A stretch of DNA of 64,000 nucleotides from Saliniradius amylolyticus (GCF_003143555.1 NZ_CP029347.1:372001-436000); one strand, 5' to 3'. Numbered from the stretch's first letter, positions 40,267-56,783 are shown. Numbers and translations: made by a program. Notes: generated by a model not told the origin, from the sequence alone.

Positions 40267-40336
40267 TCTGTCGTCTGACAGATTATTCGCCTGATTTCAG
40301 GCATAGGCTGGTGATCATTTGATCACCAGCCTTTTT
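40263..40336 (+). terminator. rplL-rpoB attenuator region
   Basis: Two hairpins. The first (40263-40273 with about 40278-40288, AT-rich, 11 bp) may be a processing site. The second is a 12-bp stem (40306-40317 with 40320-40331) followed by five T, a good intrinsic terminator. Because rpoBC have no other clear promoter, it probably lets only part of the transcription through, as in E. coli. Confidence 0.75.
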
Positions 40337-40534
40337 GCGCTGTAGGATAGAGCACTTACACCGTGATTGCCTATCCGTTTGAAGCGAACAGGAAACATCA
40401 GGAAAAACATAAAGTTATTAATTCAATAGTTTTATGGATGGCTCCTAAACGGTGCTGGAAGTTTGTCTGGAACTCACCAATCGTGAGTGTGGTAAAAGGC
40501 AAGTTGGGTCATAAATCAGCAGGCTGAGGAACCC

Positions 40535-43500
40535 ATGGTTTACTCTTATAGCGAAAAGAAACGTATTCGTAAGAATTTTGGCAAGCGCCCGCAGGTACTG
40601 GAAATACCATATCTTCTTTCCATCCAGCTAGATTCTTTTAAAAAATTTATCGATATCGATCCTGACGGCCAATATGGTCTGGAAGCCGCATTTAGCTCGG
40701 TTTTTCCGATCAAAAGCTACTCAGGCAACTCCGAATTGCAGTACGTCAGTTATCGGCTGGGCGAGCCGGTATTCGACGTTAATGAATGTCAAATCCGTGG
40801 TGTCACATACTCTGCACCCTTGCGCGTGAAGTTGCGCCTGGTTCTGTACGATAAAGATGCAGCACCAGGAACGGTAAAAGACATCAAAGAACAAGAAGTG
40901 TACATGGGTGAAATTCCACTCATGACCGAAAACGGTACTTTTGTCATCAATGGTACCGAACGAGTGATCGTTTCTCAGCTGCACCGTAGCCCAGGCGTGT
41001 TCTTCGACCACGATAAAGGTAAGACGCACTCGTCCGGTAAGGTTCTCTATAATGCTCGAGTCATTCCTTACCGTGGTTCTTGGTTAGACTTTGAGTTTGA
41101 CCCTAAAGATAACCTGTTCGTGCGTATCGACCGTCGCCGTAAGCTTCCTGCGACTATAATCCTTCGCGCACTGGAAATGAGCACCGAAGAGATTCTGGAT
41201 CTGTTCTTCGACAAGAACCAGGTTCGCATCACCAAAGACAAGCTGATGATGGACGTGGTTCCGGATCGGCTGCGTGGTGAAACCGCTCAGTTCGACCTTA
41301 TCGACAAAGACGGGAACGTGATTGTCGAAAGTGGTCGTCGTATTTCTGCTCGCCACACTCGTCAGTTAGATAAGGCCGGCATCAATGAGTTAGAAGTGCC
41401 AGCTGAATACCTGGTTGGTAAAGTCTTTGCGCGTAACTACGTGAATGAAGACACCGGCGAAGTGATTGTCAACGCCAACGACGAAGTGACCCTGGAATCG
41501 ATTCTGGCGGTTAAAGAAGCTGGATATGACCGCTTCGAGACGCTCTATATTAATGAGCTGGATCACGGTGCCTACATTTCCGAAACTCTGCGAGCCGATT
41601 CCACCACCAATCGCTTAGAAGCACTGGTGGAAATCTACCGAATGATGCGTCCTGGCGAGCCGCCAACGAAGGATGCAGCCGAAGCACTGTTTGATAACCT
41701 GTTCTTCTCTGACGAGCGTTATGACCTGTCTGCCGTTGGTCGTATGAAATTCAACCGCCGGCTGGGTCGCGATGAGCTGACTGGATCCGGGACACTGGAT
41801 AAAGACGATATCGTCGCGGTAATGAAGCAGCTAATTGCGATTCGTGACGGTAAAGACGAGGTGGACGATATCGATCACCTGGGTAACCGTCGTATCCGTA
41901 GTGTGGGCGAGATGGCCGAGAACCAGTTCCGCGTCGGTTTGGTTCGCGTTGAGCGTGCGGTAAAAGAGCGTCTGAGTCTGGGCGATCTGGATAACATCAT
42001 GCCACAGGACCTGATCAACGCTAAGCCTATCTCGGCGGCGGTGAAAGAATTCTTCGGCTCCAGCCAGTTGTCTCAGTTTATGGACCAGAACAACCCGCTG
42101 TCAGAGGTAACGCACAAGCGTCGTATCTCTGCCTTGGGCCCAGGTGGTCTGACTCGCGAACGCGCTGGCTTCGAAGTGCGGGACGTACACGTGACTCACT
42201 ATGGTCGTGTTTGCCCCATCGAAACGCCAGAAGGTCCGAACATCGGTCTGATCAACTCACTTGCGACTTTCGCCCGTACCAACGACTTCGGTTTCCTTGA
42301 AACCCCTTATCGTCGTGTGGTTGACGGCGTGGTCACTGAAGACATCGATTATCTGTCTGCCATTGAGGAAGGCCACTACGCCATCGCTCAGGCCAACACC
42401 GTATTGGATGAGAATGGCCACATCGTCGATGACCTGACGCCGTGTCGTTATCGCGGTGAGACCACGTTGATCCCTCGTGAAGACATTAAATATATGGACG
42501 TGTCGCCTCAGCAGATCGTGTCTGTTGCGGCCAGCATCATTCCGTTCCTGGAGCACGATGATGCGAACCGGGCCTTGATGGGCTCAAACATGCAACGTCA
42601 GGCTGTTCCTACTCTGCGAGCTGAGAAGCCGCTGGTTGGTACAGGTATGGAACGCACCATTGCGGTTGACTCCGGTGTCACAGTGGTGGCTAAGCGCGGT
42701 GGTACGGTGGATTACGTGGATGCCAGCCGTATCGTGGTTAAGGTTAACGAGGAAGAAACCGTTGCCGGTGAAGCCGGCATCGATATCTATAATCTGACCA
42801 AGTACACCCGTTCTAACCAGAACACCTGCATCAACCAGAAGCCTAACTGTAAAGTGGGTGAGCCCGTTGTGGCCGGTGATGTATTGGCTGACGGTCCGTC
42901 TACCGATATGGGTGAGCTGGCCCTGGGTCAGAACATGCGAGTGGCGTTCATGCCTTGGAATGGCTTCAACTTTGAGGATTCCATTCTGATTTCTGAGCGC
43001 GTAGCGCAGGAAGATCGTTTCACCACTATCCATATCCAGGAACTGAGTTGTATCGCGCGTGATACCAAGCTGGGGCCGGAAGAAATTTCCTCAGACATCC
43101 CGAATGTGGGTGAGTCTGCCCTTGGCAAACTGGACGAGTCTGGCGTGGTCTACATTGGCGCCGAAGTGAAAGGCGGCGATATTCTGGTCGGTAAGGTGAC
43201 GCCTAAGGGTGAAACCCAGCTAACTCCGGAAGAGAAACTGCTAAGAGCTATCTTCGGCGAGAAGGCCTCGGACGTGAAAGACACCTCTTTGCGCGTACCT
43301 AACGGCGTGCACGGCACGGTGATCGACATCCAGGTCTTTACCCGTGATGGTGTTGAGAAAGACCAGCGGGCACTGGAAATTGAAGACATGCAGTTGCGTC
43401 AGGTGAAAAAAGACCTGTCCGACGAATTCAATATCCTGGCCGATGGTACCTTTGCCCGAGCTCGCACTCTGTTGCTGGCCAACGGTGTCAAAGAAGACAA

Positions 43501-44563
43501 GCTGGACAACACGCCGCGAGAGAAGTGGTTCGATATCAGCTTGAAAGATGACAACGCTCAGGCCGACTTAGAGCAGATCGCCGATCAGTACGCAGAAATC
43601 AAAGAAGACTTCGATAAGAAGTTTGAGGTGAAGCGTCGCAAGATCACTCAGGGCGATGATCTGGCTCCGGGTGTACTGAAGATCGTTAAGGTTTACCTGG
43701 CTGTGAAACGCGAAATCCAGCCTGGTGATAAGATGGCCGGTCGTCACGGTAACAAAGGTGTTATCTCTACCATTATGCCGGTGGAAGACATGCCATATGA
43801 CGCCGACGGTCAGCCGGTCGATATCGTGTTGAACCCGCTGGGTGTACCTTCGCGGATGAACATCGGTCAGGTATTGGAAACACACCTGGGCATGGCGGCT
43901 CATGGTGTCGGTGCTAAGATCGACCGCATGATTAAAGAACAGCAGGACTTTGCCAAACTGCGTGAGTACGTTGAGAAGGTCTACGCTCAGGGTGACTCGG
44001 CGCACAAAGCCGATATTGCCAGCTTTAGTGATGACGAAGTGAAGCGTCTTGCTCAGAACCTGCGTAAAGGTCTGCCAACTGCGACGCCTGTGTTTGATGG
44101 TGCAACTGAAGCCGAGATCAAAGAGCTGTTGACCCTGGCGGATATTCCAGAAGATGGCCAGGTTGTGCTGTATGACGGTCGTACCGGTCGTGCTTTCGAG
44201 CGTAAGGTGACCGTGGGCTATATGTACATGCTCAAACTGAACCACTTGGTGGATGACAAGATGCATGCCCGTTCTACCGGTTCTTACAGTCTGGTTACTC
44301 AGCAGCCGCTGGGTGGTAAGGCTCAGTTCGGTGGTCAGCGCTTCGGTGAGATGGAAGTCTGGGCGCTGGAAGCCTATGGTGCGGCTTATACCCTGCAGGA
44401 AATGTTGACAGTGAAATCGGACGACGTGAATGGTCGAACCAAGATGTACAAGAACATCGTCGATGGCGACCACCGCATGGAACCCGGTATTCCCGAGTCC
44501 TTCAACGTACTGTTGAAAGAAATCCGCTCACTGGGTATCAACATCGAGCTGGAAGAAAACTAA
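40535..44563 (+). CDS. rpoB: RNA polymerase beta subunit
   Basis: 1342 residues, the E. coli length. The rifampicin pocket [32 protein letters not shown] is wild type. The catalytic-region motifs ([13 protein letters not shown]) and the C-terminal clamp anchor ([25 protein letters not shown]) are intact. It lies 268 nt after rplL, beyond the attenuator. Confidence 0.99.
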   Translation: MVYSYSEKKRIRKNFGKRPQVLEIPYLLSIQLDSFKKFIDIDPDGQYGLEAAFSSVFPIKSYSGNSELQYVSYRLGEPVFDVNECQIRGVTYSAPLRVKLRLVLYDKDAAPGTVKDIKEQEVYMGEIPLMTENGTFVINGTERVIVSQLHRSPGVFFDHDKGKTHSSGKVLYNARVIPYRGSWLDFEFDPKDNLFVRIDRRRKLPATIILRALEMSTEEILDLFFDKNQVRITKDKLMMDVVPDRLRGETAQFDLIDKDGNVIVESGRRISARHTRQLDKAGINELEVPAEYLVGKVFARNYVNEDTGEVIVNANDEVTLESILAVKEAGYDRFETLYINELDHGAYISETLRADSTTNRLEALVEIYRMMRPGEPPTKDAAEALFDNLFFSDERYDLSAVGRMKFNRRLGRDELTGSGTLDKDDIVAVMKQLIAIRDGKDEVDDIDHLGNRRIRSVGEMAENQFRVGLVRVERAVKERLSLGDLDNIMPQDLINAKPISAAVKEFFGSSQLSQFMDQNNPLSEVTHKRRISALGPGGLTRERAGFEVRDVHVTHYGRVCPIETPEGPNIGLINSLATFARTNDFGFLETPYRRVVDGVVTEDIDYLSAIEEGHYAIAQANTVLDENGHIVDDLTPCRYRGETTLIPREDIKYMDVSPQQIVSVAASIIPFLEHDDANRALMGSNMQRQAVPTLRAEKPLVGTGMERTIAVDSGVTVVAKRGGTVDYVDASRIVVKVNEEETVAGEAGIDIYNLTKYTRSNQNTCINQKPNCKVGEPVVAGDVLADGPSTDMGELALGQNMRVAFMPWNGFNFEDSILISERVAQEDRFTTIHIQELSCIARDTKLGPEEISSDIPNVGESALGKLDESGVVYIGAEVKGGDILVGKVTPKGETQLTPEEKLLRAIFGEKASDVKDTSLRVPNGVHGTVIDIQVFTRDGVEKDQRALEIEDMQLRQVKKDLSDEFNILADGTFARARTLLLANGVKEDKLDNTPREKWFDISLKDDNAQADLEQIADQYAEIKEDFDKKFEVKRRKITQGDDLAPGVLKIVKVYLAVKREIQPGDKMAGRHGNKGVISTIMPVEDMPYDADGQPVDIVLNPLGVPSRMNIGQVLETHLGMAAHGVGAKIDRMIKEQQDFAKLREYVEKVYAQGDSAHKADIASFSDDEVKRLAQNLRKGLPTATPVFDGATEAEIKELLTLADIPEDGQVVLYDGRTGRAFERKVTVGYMYMLKLNHLVDDKMHARSTGSYSLVTQQPLGGKAQFGGQRFGEMEVWALEAYGAAYTLQEMLTVKSDDVNGRTKMYKNIVDGDHRMEPGIPESFNVLLKEIRSLGINIELEEN

Positions 44564-44638
44564 GGCCGTTCTGGTTTATCAGGGCATTCAGGGAGCCTTC
44601 GGGCTCCCATAGGTTAATGACTCCGCAGGGAGAAAATC

Positions 44639-48829
<4,191 letters not shown>

Positions 48830-48894
48830 TCTCGAGCGTTAAGTAAAGAGGTTAGTGACAAAGTGAACAGACTGTCGGGCCAGCACTGGCTGGC

Positions 48895-48923
48895 TTGACA
48901 GCTCAAACTTTGGTCTATAGAAT
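48895..48923 (+). promoter_or_regulatory. str operon (rpsL) promoter
   Basis: Perfect TTGACA (48895-48900), 17-bp spacer, TAGAAT (48918-48923). The -10 overlaps the 5' arm of the rpoC terminator hairpin. Confidence 0.8.
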
Positions 48924-48957
48924 TCCGCGACCTTATTTGTAGGGTGGCGGAATTTTT
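48921..48957 (+). terminator. rpoC terminator overlapping the rpsL promoter
   Basis: An 8-bp perfect stem (48921-48928 with 48947-48954), with three further pairs after one mismatch, leads into five T. Transcripts starting from the overlapping promoter begin after the 5' arm and cannot form it. Confidence 0.65.
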
Positions 48958-49071
48958 GTTCATTTCGGGGCCACCCTGTAATGAGCGTGTACACCGTTTT
49001 ATTGCGGTGGGCACAACCCGGTAACACGGGATATACGATTGTTTAGTAGTAATTTTTATCAGGAGCTTTTA

Positions 49072-49446
49072 ATGGCGACAATTAACCAATTGGTGCGCAA
49101 GCCCCGTCGCAAGGCCGTTGAGAAAAGCAACGTCCCTGCACTGCAGGCTTGTCCACAAAGACGCGGTGTATGTACTCGTGTATATACCACCACTCCTAAG
49201 AAGCCGAACTCTGCACTGCGTAAAGTATGTCGTGTTCGCTTAACCAATGGCTACGAAGTTAGCTCATACATCGGCGGTGAAGGTCACAACCTGCAAGAGC
49301 ACAGCGTTGTTCTGATTCGCGGTGGTCGTGTAAAAGACCTGCCCGGTGTTCGTTATCACACTGTTCGCGGTACTTTGGACTGCGGTGGCGTTAGCGCACG
49401 TAAACAAGGCCGTTCTAAGTACGGCGCCAAGCGGCCCAAGTCTTAA
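49072..49446 (+). CDS. rpsL: 30S ribosomal protein S12
   Basis: 124 residues, [52 protein letters not shown]. The lysines where streptomycin-resistance changes arise (in TTPKKPNS and [13 protein letters not shown]) are wild type. AGGAG precedes the start; upstream in-frame codons are not family-like. Confidence 0.98.
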   Translation: MATINQLVRKPRRKAVEKSNVPALQACPQRRGVCTRVYTTTPKKPNSALRKVCRVRLTNGYEVSSYIGGEGHNLQEHSVVLIRGGRVKDLPGVRYHTVRGTLDCGGVSARKQGRSKYGAKRPKS

Positions 49447-49522
49447 CGGTTCTCCGTTAGTAAGGCCAAACAGTCAAATATTTTAGTTTTGGGTAACCCC
49501 TGAACATTACGGAGAATTCGCA

Positions 49523-49993
49523 ATGCCTAGAAGAAAAGTCATAGGTCAGAGAAAGATTCTGCCTGAGCCGAAGTTCGGTTCAGAACTACTTGCTAAGTTT
49601 ATGAATATCGTCATGCTCGACGGTAAGAAATCAACTGCTGAACAAATCGTATATGGCGCTCTGGATATCGTTGCCGAGAAAACCGGCAAAGAGCATCTGG
49701 ACGTGTTTGAAGAAGCGCTGGACAACATCCGCCCTTCTGTGGAAGTTAAGTCTCGCCGCGTAGGTGGTTCCACCTATCAGGTACCTGTTGAAGTGCGCCC
49801 GGTACGTCGTAACGCTCTGGGTATGCGCTGGATGGTAGAAGCGGCTCGTAAGCGTGGTGAAAAATCCATGTCTCAGCGTCTGGCAGCCGAAATGCTGGAT
49901 GCGTCTGAAAACAAAGGTGCTGCGGTTAAGAAGCGTGAAGACGTTCACCGCATGGCGGAAGCCAACAAAGCATTTGCTCATTACCGCTGGTAA
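49523..49993 (+). CDS. rpsG: 30S ribosomal protein S7
   Basis: 156 residues, [46 protein letters not shown]. It nucleates assembly of the head and in E. coli represses the str operon message. GGAG lies upstream. Confidence 0.98.
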   Translation: MPRRKVIGQRKILPEPKFGSELLAKFMNIVMLDGKKSTAEQIVYGALDIVAEKTGKEHLDVFEEALDNIRPSVEVKSRRVGGSTYQVPVEVRPVRRNALGMRWMVEAARKRGEKSMSQRLAAEMLDASENKGAAVKKREDVHRMAEANKAFAHYRW

Positions 49994-50014
49994 TCGGGCT
50001 TCTGAGAGGTTTAT

Positions 50015-52111
50015 ATGGCTCGTAAAACACCCATTGAGTACTACCGCAATATTGGTATCTGTGCTCACGTGGATGCGGGTAAAACCACCACAACAGAACG
50101 AGTGTTGTTCTACACCGGCCTGTCTCACAAGATAGGTGAAGTCCATGATGGCGCTGCCACCATGGACTGGATGGAACAGGAGCAGGAGCGGGGGATAACC
50201 ATTACCTCCGCTGCGACCACCTGTTTCTGGGCCGGTATGGACCAGCAATTCAAGCAGCATCGTATCAATATTATCGATACCCCGGGGCACGTGGACTTCA
50301 CCATTGAGGTTGAGCGCTCTTTGCGGGTGCTCGATGGTGCCGTCGTCGTGTTTTGCGGTTCGTCCGGGGTTGAGCCCCAGTCTGAAACCGTGTGGCGTCA
50401 GGCGGATAAATACCATGTGCCTCGTTTGGTATTCGTTAACAAGATGGACCGCGCGGGTGCGGACTTCGAGCGCGTTGTTGCTCAGATCCGCAAGCGTCTG
50501 GGCGCCACTTGTGTGCCTATCCAGCTTAATATCGGTAGCGAAGACGAATTCCGTGGTGTAATTGACCTCATCAAAATGAAGGCGATTAACTGGAATGAAG
50601 CCGATCGTGGCATGACCTACACCTTTGAGGACATCCCGGCCGAGCTTCAGGATAAGGCCGAGCAATATCGCTCCGAAATGGTTGAGGCAGCGGCAGAAGC
50701 TAATGAAGAGCTGATGGAAACATACCTGGAAAATGGTGAGTTGACTGAAGCTCAGATCAAACAAGGCTTGCGTATTCGTACACTGGCGAATGAGATCGTA
50801 TTGGCAACCTGTGGCTCAGCCTTTAAGAATAAAGGTGTCCAGGCGGTACTCGACGCGGTGGTGGAATATTTACCGTCTCCCATCGATGTACCTCCGATTG
50901 AGGGCGAACTGGAAGATGAATCGCCAGCACACCGGGAAGCGGACGATAATGCGCCGTTCTCGGCATTGGCGTTTAAGATCGCCACCGACCCGTTTGTGGG
51001 CACTCTGACGTTCTTCCGTTGTTACTCGGGTGTGGTCAATACCGGAGATACCATTTATAACCCGGTAAAAAGTAAGCGCGAGCGCTTTGGGCGCATTGTA
51101 CAGATGCACTCTAAGGAGCGTGCCGAGCTTAAGGAAGTCCGGGCGGGTGATATTGCCGCGGCTATCGGCCTAAAAGATGTTACTACTGGTGACACTCTGT
51201 GTGATCCTAACCATGTGATCACGCTGGAGCGTATGGAGTTCCCGGATCCGGTGATCTCCATCGCTGTGGAGCCGAAGTCCAAGGCGGACCAGGAGAAGAT
51301 GGGGTTGGCGCTGGGTAAACTGGCAGCCGAAGACCCTTCATTCCGGGTCAAGACAGACGAAGAATCGGGTCAAACGATCATATCCGGCATGGGTGAATTA
51401 CACCTGGATATTATCGTTGACCGTATGAAGCGTGAGTTCAAGGTTGAATGTAACGTCGGTAAACCGCAGGTGGCGTATCGCGAAACCATCCGCAAGCCTG
51501 TTCAGGCGGAAGGCAAGTTTGTACGTCAGTCCGGCGGTCGTGGTCAGTACGGTCACGTATGGTTAAAGCTGGAGCCACAGGAAGAAGGCGCTGGCTACGA
51601 GTTTGTCAACGAGATCGTTGGTGGTGTTGTGCCAAAAGAGTACATCCCGGCCGTCGACAAGGGGTGCCAGGAGCAGATGCAAAGCGGTGTGTTAGCCGGT
51701 TATCAGATGCTCGATATTAAAGTGACCCTGTATGACGGTTCATTCCATGATGTTGACTCCTCCGAAATGGCGTTTAAGATCGCCGGTTCTATGGGATTCA
51801 AGAAGGGTGTTGAACAGGCAAACCCTGTGTTGCTTGAGCCCATCATGAACGTTGAGGTAACCACTCCGGAAGACTGGATGGGAGATGTGGTTGGCGACCT
51901 GAATCGTCGTCGCGGTGTTATTGAAGGGATGGAAGACGGCGTAGCCGGTATCAAGATAGTGCGAGCCAAGGTTCCACTGTCAGAGATGTTTGGTTATGCT
52001 ACCGACCTTCGCAGCGCGACTCAGGGCCGGGCTTCCTATTCAATGGAGTTCTTCAATTACGGCGAGGCGCCAAGCAACGTTGCTAACGCAATTATCGAAG
52101 CTAGAACTTAA
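50015..52111 (+). CDS. fusA: Elongation factor G
   Basis: 698 residues, five-domain translocation GTPase. [15 protein letters not shown] is the P loop, DTPGHVDFT the G3 motif, and NKMDR the G4 motif. The C-terminal domains IV-V contain [12 protein letters not shown]. It lies 21 nt after rpsG, as in the standard str operon. Confidence 0.98.
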   Translation: MARKTPIEYYRNIGICAHVDAGKTTTTERVLFYTGLSHKIGEVHDGAATMDWMEQEQERGITITSAATTCFWAGMDQQFKQHRINIIDTPGHVDFTIEVERSLRVLDGAVVVFCGSSGVEPQSETVWRQADKYHVPRLVFVNKMDRAGADFERVVAQIRKRLGATCVPIQLNIGSEDEFRGVIDLIKMKAINWNEADRGMTYTFEDIPAELQDKAEQYRSEMVEAAAEANEELMETYLENGELTEAQIKQGLRIRTLANEIVLATCGSAFKNKGVQAVLDAVVEYLPSPIDVPPIEGELEDESPAHREADDNAPFSALAFKIATDPFVGTLTFFRCYSGVVNTGDTIYNPVKSKRERFGRIVQMHSKERAELKEVRAGDIAAAIGLKDVTTGDTLCDPNHVITLERMEFPDPVISIAVEPKSKADQEKMGLALGKLAAEDPSFRVKTDEESGQTIISGMGELHLDIIVDRMKREFKVECNVGKPQVAYRETIRKPVQAEGKFVRQSGGRGQYGHVWLKLEPQEEGAGYEFVNEIVGGVVPKEYIPAVDKGCQEQMQSGVLAGYQMLDIKVTLYDGSFHDVDSSEMAFKIAGSMGFKKGVEQANPVLLEPIMNVEVTTPEDWMGDVVGDLNRRRGVIEGMEDGVAGIKIVRAKVPLSEMFGYATDLRSATQGRASYSMEFFNYGEAPSNVANAIIEART

Positions 52112-52121
52112 TGAAGGTCTG

Positions 52122-52156
52122 GTCCGGTTATCTGCGCCGCAGGGGGCCGGACTTTT
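52122..52156 (+). terminator. Attenuator-like hairpin between fusA and tuf
   Basis: A 6-bp GC stem (52122-52127 with 52147-52152), loop of 19 nt, then four T. It is weak, so partial readthrough into tuf is expected. Confidence 0.45.
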
Positions 52157-52174
52157 AACTTAGGAAATAGTAAA

Positions 52175-53359
52175 ATGGCAAAAGAAAAGTTTGAACGTAC
52201 GAAACCGCACGTAAACGTCGGTACAATTGGTCACGTAGACCACGGTAAAACCACACTGACAGCGGCTATTACCACGGTATTGGCCAAGACCTACGGTGGT
52301 TCAGCCCAGGCATTCGATCAAATCGACAACGCGCCTGAAGAGAAAGACCGTGGTATCACCATCTCTACCTCACACGTAGAGTATGACACGCCAAACCGTC
52401 ACTACGCACACGTAGACTGCCCGGGGCACGCTGACTATGTTAAAAACATGATCACTGGTGCTGCGCAGATGGACGGCGCGATTCTGGTAGTAGCGGCCAC
52501 CGATGGTCCTATGCCTCAGACTCGTGAGCACATCCTGCTGGGTCGTCAGGTAGGCGTACCTTCTATCATCGTATTCATGAACAAGTGCGACATGGTAGAC
52601 GATGAAGAGCTGCTAGAGTTGGTAGAGATGGAAGTTCGTGAACTGCTGAGCGAATACGACTTCCCAGGCGACGACCTGCCAGTGATTCAGGGCTCTGCTC
52701 TGAAAGCATTGGAAGGCGATGCAGAGTGGGAAAAGAAAATCGTAGAGCTGGGCGAAGCACTGGATTCTTACATCCCAGAGCCAGAGCGTGACATCGACAA
52801 GCCGTTCTTGATGCCAATCGAAGACGTATTCTCAATCTCTGGTCGTGGTACTGTTGTAACCGGTCGTGTAGAGCGCGGTATCATCAACACAGGCGACGAG
52901 TGTGAGATTGTTGGTATCAAAGAAACCACCAAGACCACCATCACCGGTGTAGAGATGTTCCGCAAGATGCTGGACGAAGGCCGTGCAGGTGAGAACATTG
53001 GTGCGTTGCTGCGTGGTACTAAGCGTGACGAAGTTGAGCGTGGTCAGGTACTGTCTAAGCCTGGTTCAATCACGCCTCACACCAAGTTTGAAGCAGAAGT
53101 ATACGTACTGAGCAAAGACGAAGGTGGCCGTCACACGCCATTCTTCAAAGGCTATCGTCCTCAGTTCTACTTCCGTACCACTGACGTAACTGGCGCGGTA
53201 GAGCTGCCAGAAGGCGTAGAGATGGTCATGCCAGGCGACAACCTGAAGTTTGTTGTTGAGCTGATTGCACCGATTGCGATGGACGAAGGTTTGCGCTTCG
53301 CGATTCGTGAAGGTGGCCGTACCGTTGGTGCTGGCGTAGTATCTAAGATCATCGACTAA
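52175..53359 (+). CDS. tufA: Elongation factor Tu (str-operon copy)
   Basis: 394 residues, same sequence as the copy at 34412-35596. Only the segment upstream of the ATG differs (GGAAATAGTAAA here). E. coli calls the copy after fusA tufA. The usual next gene, rpsJ of the S10 operon, is not here; a terminator, the structured element, a duplicated 3' end and then ispB follow. Confidence 0.98.
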   Translation: MAKEKFERTKPHVNVGTIGHVDHGKTTLTAAITTVLAKTYGGSAQAFDQIDNAPEEKDRGITISTSHVEYDTPNRHYAHVDCPGHADYVKNMITGAAQMDGAILVVAATDGPMPQTREHILLGRQVGVPSIIVFMNKCDMVDDEELLELVEMEVRELLSEYDFPGDDLPVIQGSALKALEGDAEWEKKIVELGEALDSYIPEPERDIDKPFLMPIEDVFSISGRGTVVTGRVERGIINTGDECEIVGIKETTKTTITGVEMFRKMLDEGRAGENIGALLRGTKRDEVERGQVLSKPGSITPHTKFEAEVYVLSKDEGGRHTPFFKGYRPQFYFRTTDVTGAVELPEGVEMVMPGDNLKFVVELIAPIAMDEGLRFAIREGGRTVGAGVVSKIID

Positions 53360-53383
53360 GAGTCGGTATCATAGAGTTATCAG

Positions 53384-53409
53384 AAAGGCGCCTTTGGGCG
53401 CCTTTTTTG
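53384..53409 (+). terminator. tuf terminator 1 (second copy)
   Basis: Same stem as after the first tuf: AGGCGCC paired with GGCGCCT, then six T. Confidence 0.9.
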
Positions 53410-53411
53410 TT

Positions 53412-53422
53412 TACGGCCACCT
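53412..53422 (+). other. 11-nt arm complementary to the tuf 3' coding end
   Basis: TACGGCCACCT is the exact complement of tuf bases 53311-53321 (AGGTGGCCGTA), and of nine bases at the start of the duplicated tuf end (53520-53528). It lies directly before the element core. Confidence 0.75.
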
Positions 53423-53518
53423 GAACGATGTTTCGTGACAAAATCGTCAGGAACGATTTTGAACATCGGAGCGTAGCGACGATGGCCCGTAGGGCGAGTA
53501 TCAGGATGATAGGAGTAA
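53423..53518 (+). repeat. Structured intergenic element, copy C (after tufA), complete
   Basis: 96 nt, same length as copy A, starting GAAC and ending GGAGTAA. Hairpins: 53425-53436 (4 bp), 53440-53460 (8 bp), 53464-53484 (5 bp), 53485-53495 (4 bp) and 53499-53511 (5 bp). No reading frame. The 11-nt arm before it and the tuf-end copy after it would close an outer stem. Confidence 0.82.
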
Positions 53519-53519
53519 C

Positions 53520-53619
53520 GTGGCCGTACCGTTGGTGCTGGCGTAGTATCTAAGATTATCGACTAAGAGTCGGTATCATAGAGCTCTCAGAAAGGCGCCT
53601 TTGCGCGCCTTTTTTGTGT
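53520..53619 (+). repeat. Duplicate of tuf 3' end plus second terminator (second locus)
   Basis: Repeats 53313-53410 with 4 substitutions in about 98 nt. The one coding change is synonymous (Ile ATC to ATT) and the stop is kept as TAA. It ends in its own terminator hairpin and T run. Confidence 0.88.
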
Positions 53620-53652
53620 CCCTCGTTAGCTAGTGTGTGTCCATAAAAGTAC

Positions 53653-53682
53653 AAAAAAAGCGCCTTTAGGCGCTTTTCTTTC
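53653..53682. terminator. ispB terminator
   Basis: AAAAGCGCC with GGCGCTTTT around a 4-nt loop, T-rich on both strands. It terminates minus-strand ispB and backs up the tuf terminators. Confidence 0.82.
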
Positions 53683-53705
53683 GTCCATAGTCTTACGTCC
53701 AAGTA

Positions 53706-54677
53706 TCAGGCGCTGCGATTAACAGCAATATGGGCCAGTGCTTCCAACGCCCGTTTGTATTCAGAGTCCGGTAAGGGAGCTAAGGCATTAATGGCCTGAT
53801 CGGCGGCTGACTCGGCTTTTTTACGAGTGTACTGGAGGGACTGCGTGCGCCCCATGGCGGTCAACACTGCTTGCATATTGTCCATGCCGCTGTTGTTTAC
53901 AATGGCATCACGAATCAGTTGGGATTCATCTTTGTTGCCGTGCCACATGGCATACAGCAAAGGCAGGGTCGGTTTCCCTTCAGCCAGATCATCGCCGATG
54001 TTCTTCCCCATGTCCTCGGCGTCGGAGGTGTAATCCATCACATCGTCAATCAACTGGAAGGCAGTGCCCAGGTATTTACCGTAATCCTGTAAAGCTTGCT
54101 CGATATGTTGCTCTTGATCGGTCAGAATGGCCGCTAACTGGGTGGCTGCCTCAAACAGGCGGGCTGTTTTTGAGTAAATTACCTGCATGTAACTGTCTTC
54201 GGAGGTGTCGGGATCATTACAGTTCATCAACTGCAAGACCTCGCCTTCGGCGATCACATTGGTGGCGTCGGACAGAATCTCCATGACACGCATTCGCTTC
54301 AGGCTCACCATCATCTGAAAGGAGCGGGTATAGAGGAAGTCCCCCACCAATACGCTCGCCTGGTTGCCAAAAAGTTCGTTGGCGGTCTCACGGCCTCGAC
54401 GCATTGTTGACTCATCTACAACGTCGTCGTGTAATAAGGTTGCAGTGTGGATAAACTCAATAATAGCGGCTAGGGTGTGGTGGTCCTGGTTGTTAATGCC
54501 TACGGCGCGGGCCGCTAGTACTGCCAGCAAAGGGCGCAGTCGTTTACCGCCGCTATTGACGATATAGAAGCCCAGTTGATTGATTAACGCCACATCCGAA
54601 TTGACCTGTTGTTGAATCAATGCATTTACCGCCTGCATGTCGGCGTCCGTCAATGTGCGTATTTGCTCAAGATCCAT
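53706..54677 (-). CDS. ispB: Octaprenyl diphosphate synthase IspB
   Basis: 323 residues, trans-polyprenyl synthase making the ubiquinone side chain. The two aspartate-rich motifs are LLHDDVVDESTMRRG (FARM) and QLIDDVMDYTSD (SARM). GGKRLRPLL binds IPP. It is divergent from rplU, the conserved arrangement in gammaproteobacteria. Confidence 0.96.
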   Translation of the reverse strand: MDLEQIRTLTDADMQAVNALIQQQVNSDVALINQLGFYIVNSGGKRLRPLLAVLAARAVGINNQDHHTLAAIIEFIHTATLLHDDVVDESTMRRGRETANELFGNQASVLVGDFLYTRSFQMMVSLKRMRVMEILSDATNVIAEGEVLQLMNCNDPDTSEDSYMQVIYSKTARLFEAATQLAAILTDQEQHIEQALQDYGKYLGTAFQLIDDVMDYTSDAEDMGKNIGDDLAEGKPTLPLLYAMWHGNKDESQLIRDAIVNNSGMDNMQAVLTAMGRTQSLQYTRKKAESAADQAINALAPLPDSEYKRALEALAHIAVNRSA

Positions 54678-54804
54678 AGAAGATACTAACAGGATAGGTT
54701 GCAGGCATTTTTACAAAAATAGGCCAGAGGTTCCAGTTTGCAGGGAGACTTTAACGTTTTTTGCCGGTGCTTTCTGACCGGTTAAAGATTTGCGCAATTA
54801 GCTC

Positions 54805-54833
54805 TTGCGGGGCTTGAGCACTTAGCGTACAAT
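54805..54833 (+). promoter_or_regulatory. rplU-rpmA promoter
   Basis: TTGCGG (54805-54810), 17-bp spacer, TACAAT (54828-54833), 58 nt before rplU. Confidence 0.65.
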
Positions 54834-54891
54834 TCGCGCCCTGTTTTAGAATTGATTAGCGTTAAATATAACGCGGAGAGCGGAGTAGAAT

Positions 54892-55203
54892 ATGTACGCG
54901 GTTTTCCAAAGTGGTGGTAAGCAACACCGTGTGGCCGAAGGTCAAACCGTTCGTCTGGAAAAGATCGAAGTAGCACCAGGTGAGACGATCGAATTCGACG
55001 ACGTCCTGATGGTGAGCAATGGCGACGACGTTAAAATCGGTACGCCGTTGGTAAAAGGCGGAAAGGTTAAGGCTGAGGTCGTAACCCATGGTCGTGGCGA
55101 TAAGGTTAAGATTGTTAAATTCCGTCGTCGTAAGCATTCACGCAGTCAGATGGGCCACCGTCAGTGGTTCACTGAAGTGAAAATTACTGGCATCAGCGCT
55201 TAA
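54892..55203 (+). CDS. rplU: 50S ribosomal protein L21
   Basis: 103 residues, the E. coli length: [41 protein letters not shown] and C-terminal [21 protein letters not shown]. First gene of the rplU-rpmA pair. Confidence 0.98.
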   Translation: MYAVFQSGGKQHRVAEGQTVRLEKIEVAPGETIEFDDVLMVSNGDDVKIGTPLVKGGKVKAEVVTHGRGDKVKIVKFRRRKHSRSQMGHRQWFTEVKITGISA

Positions 55204-55218
55204 GAGGAGTACTGAAAG

Positions 55219-55476
55219 ATGGCACATAAAAAAGCCGGTGGTAGTACCAAGAACGGTCGCGATTCCGAAAGTAAACGCTTAGGTGTTAAGCGCTTTGGCG
55301 GAGAGTCTGTTTTAGCGGGTAATATCATTGTGCGTCAGCGTGGCACTAAGTTCCACGCCGGTGACAATGTGGGTCTGGGCAAAGACCACACCCTGTTCGC
55401 ATTGACTGACGGTAAAGTTCAGTTTGAAGTGAAAGGCCCTCAGAATCGCAAATTCGTTAGCATCGTTTCTGAATAA
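55219..55476 (+). CDS. rpmA: 50S ribosomal protein L27
   Basis: 85 residues. The N-terminus [24 protein letters not shown] reaches the peptidyl-transferase centre and starts directly, with no cleavable extension as found in Firmicutes. Confidence 0.98.
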   Translation: MAHKKAGGSTKNGRDSESKRLGVKRFGGESVLAGNIIVRQRGTKFHAGDNVGLGKDHTLFALTDGKVQFEVKGPQNRKFVSIVSE

Positions 55477-55498
55477 TTCAGACACGTACATAACGTAG

Positions 55499-55527
55499 AA
55501 AAAGCCCCGCATCTGCGGGGTTTTTTG
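55499..55527 (+). terminator. rplU-rpmA terminator
   Basis: AAAAGCCCCGC with GCGGGGTTTTTT around a 4-nt loop. Strong. It separates rpmA from obgE, which must have its own promoter in 55528-55623. Confidence 0.92.
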
Positions 55528-55617
55528 TATTAACGGCAAGGTATTCAGGTTCAGAGAATTAATCGGGCCTGTGTTTGTTCGTGCTATAACTAGCACAAGG
55601 CAGCGACAGTTGGGTAA

Positions 55618-56781
<1,164 letters not shown>

Positions 56782-56783
56782 TC

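Noticed and set aside
49631..50764. 377-residue minus-strand frame across rpsG and fusA
   Set aside because: It is antisense to two highly conserved genes; long antisense frames are expected from their codon bias.
52175..53359. Second tuf as an assembly duplicate
   Set aside because: Upstream flanks differ (tRNA-Thr versus fusA), the downstream element differs by a 28-nt deletion, and two tuf genes in these two contexts are normal for gammaproteobacteria.
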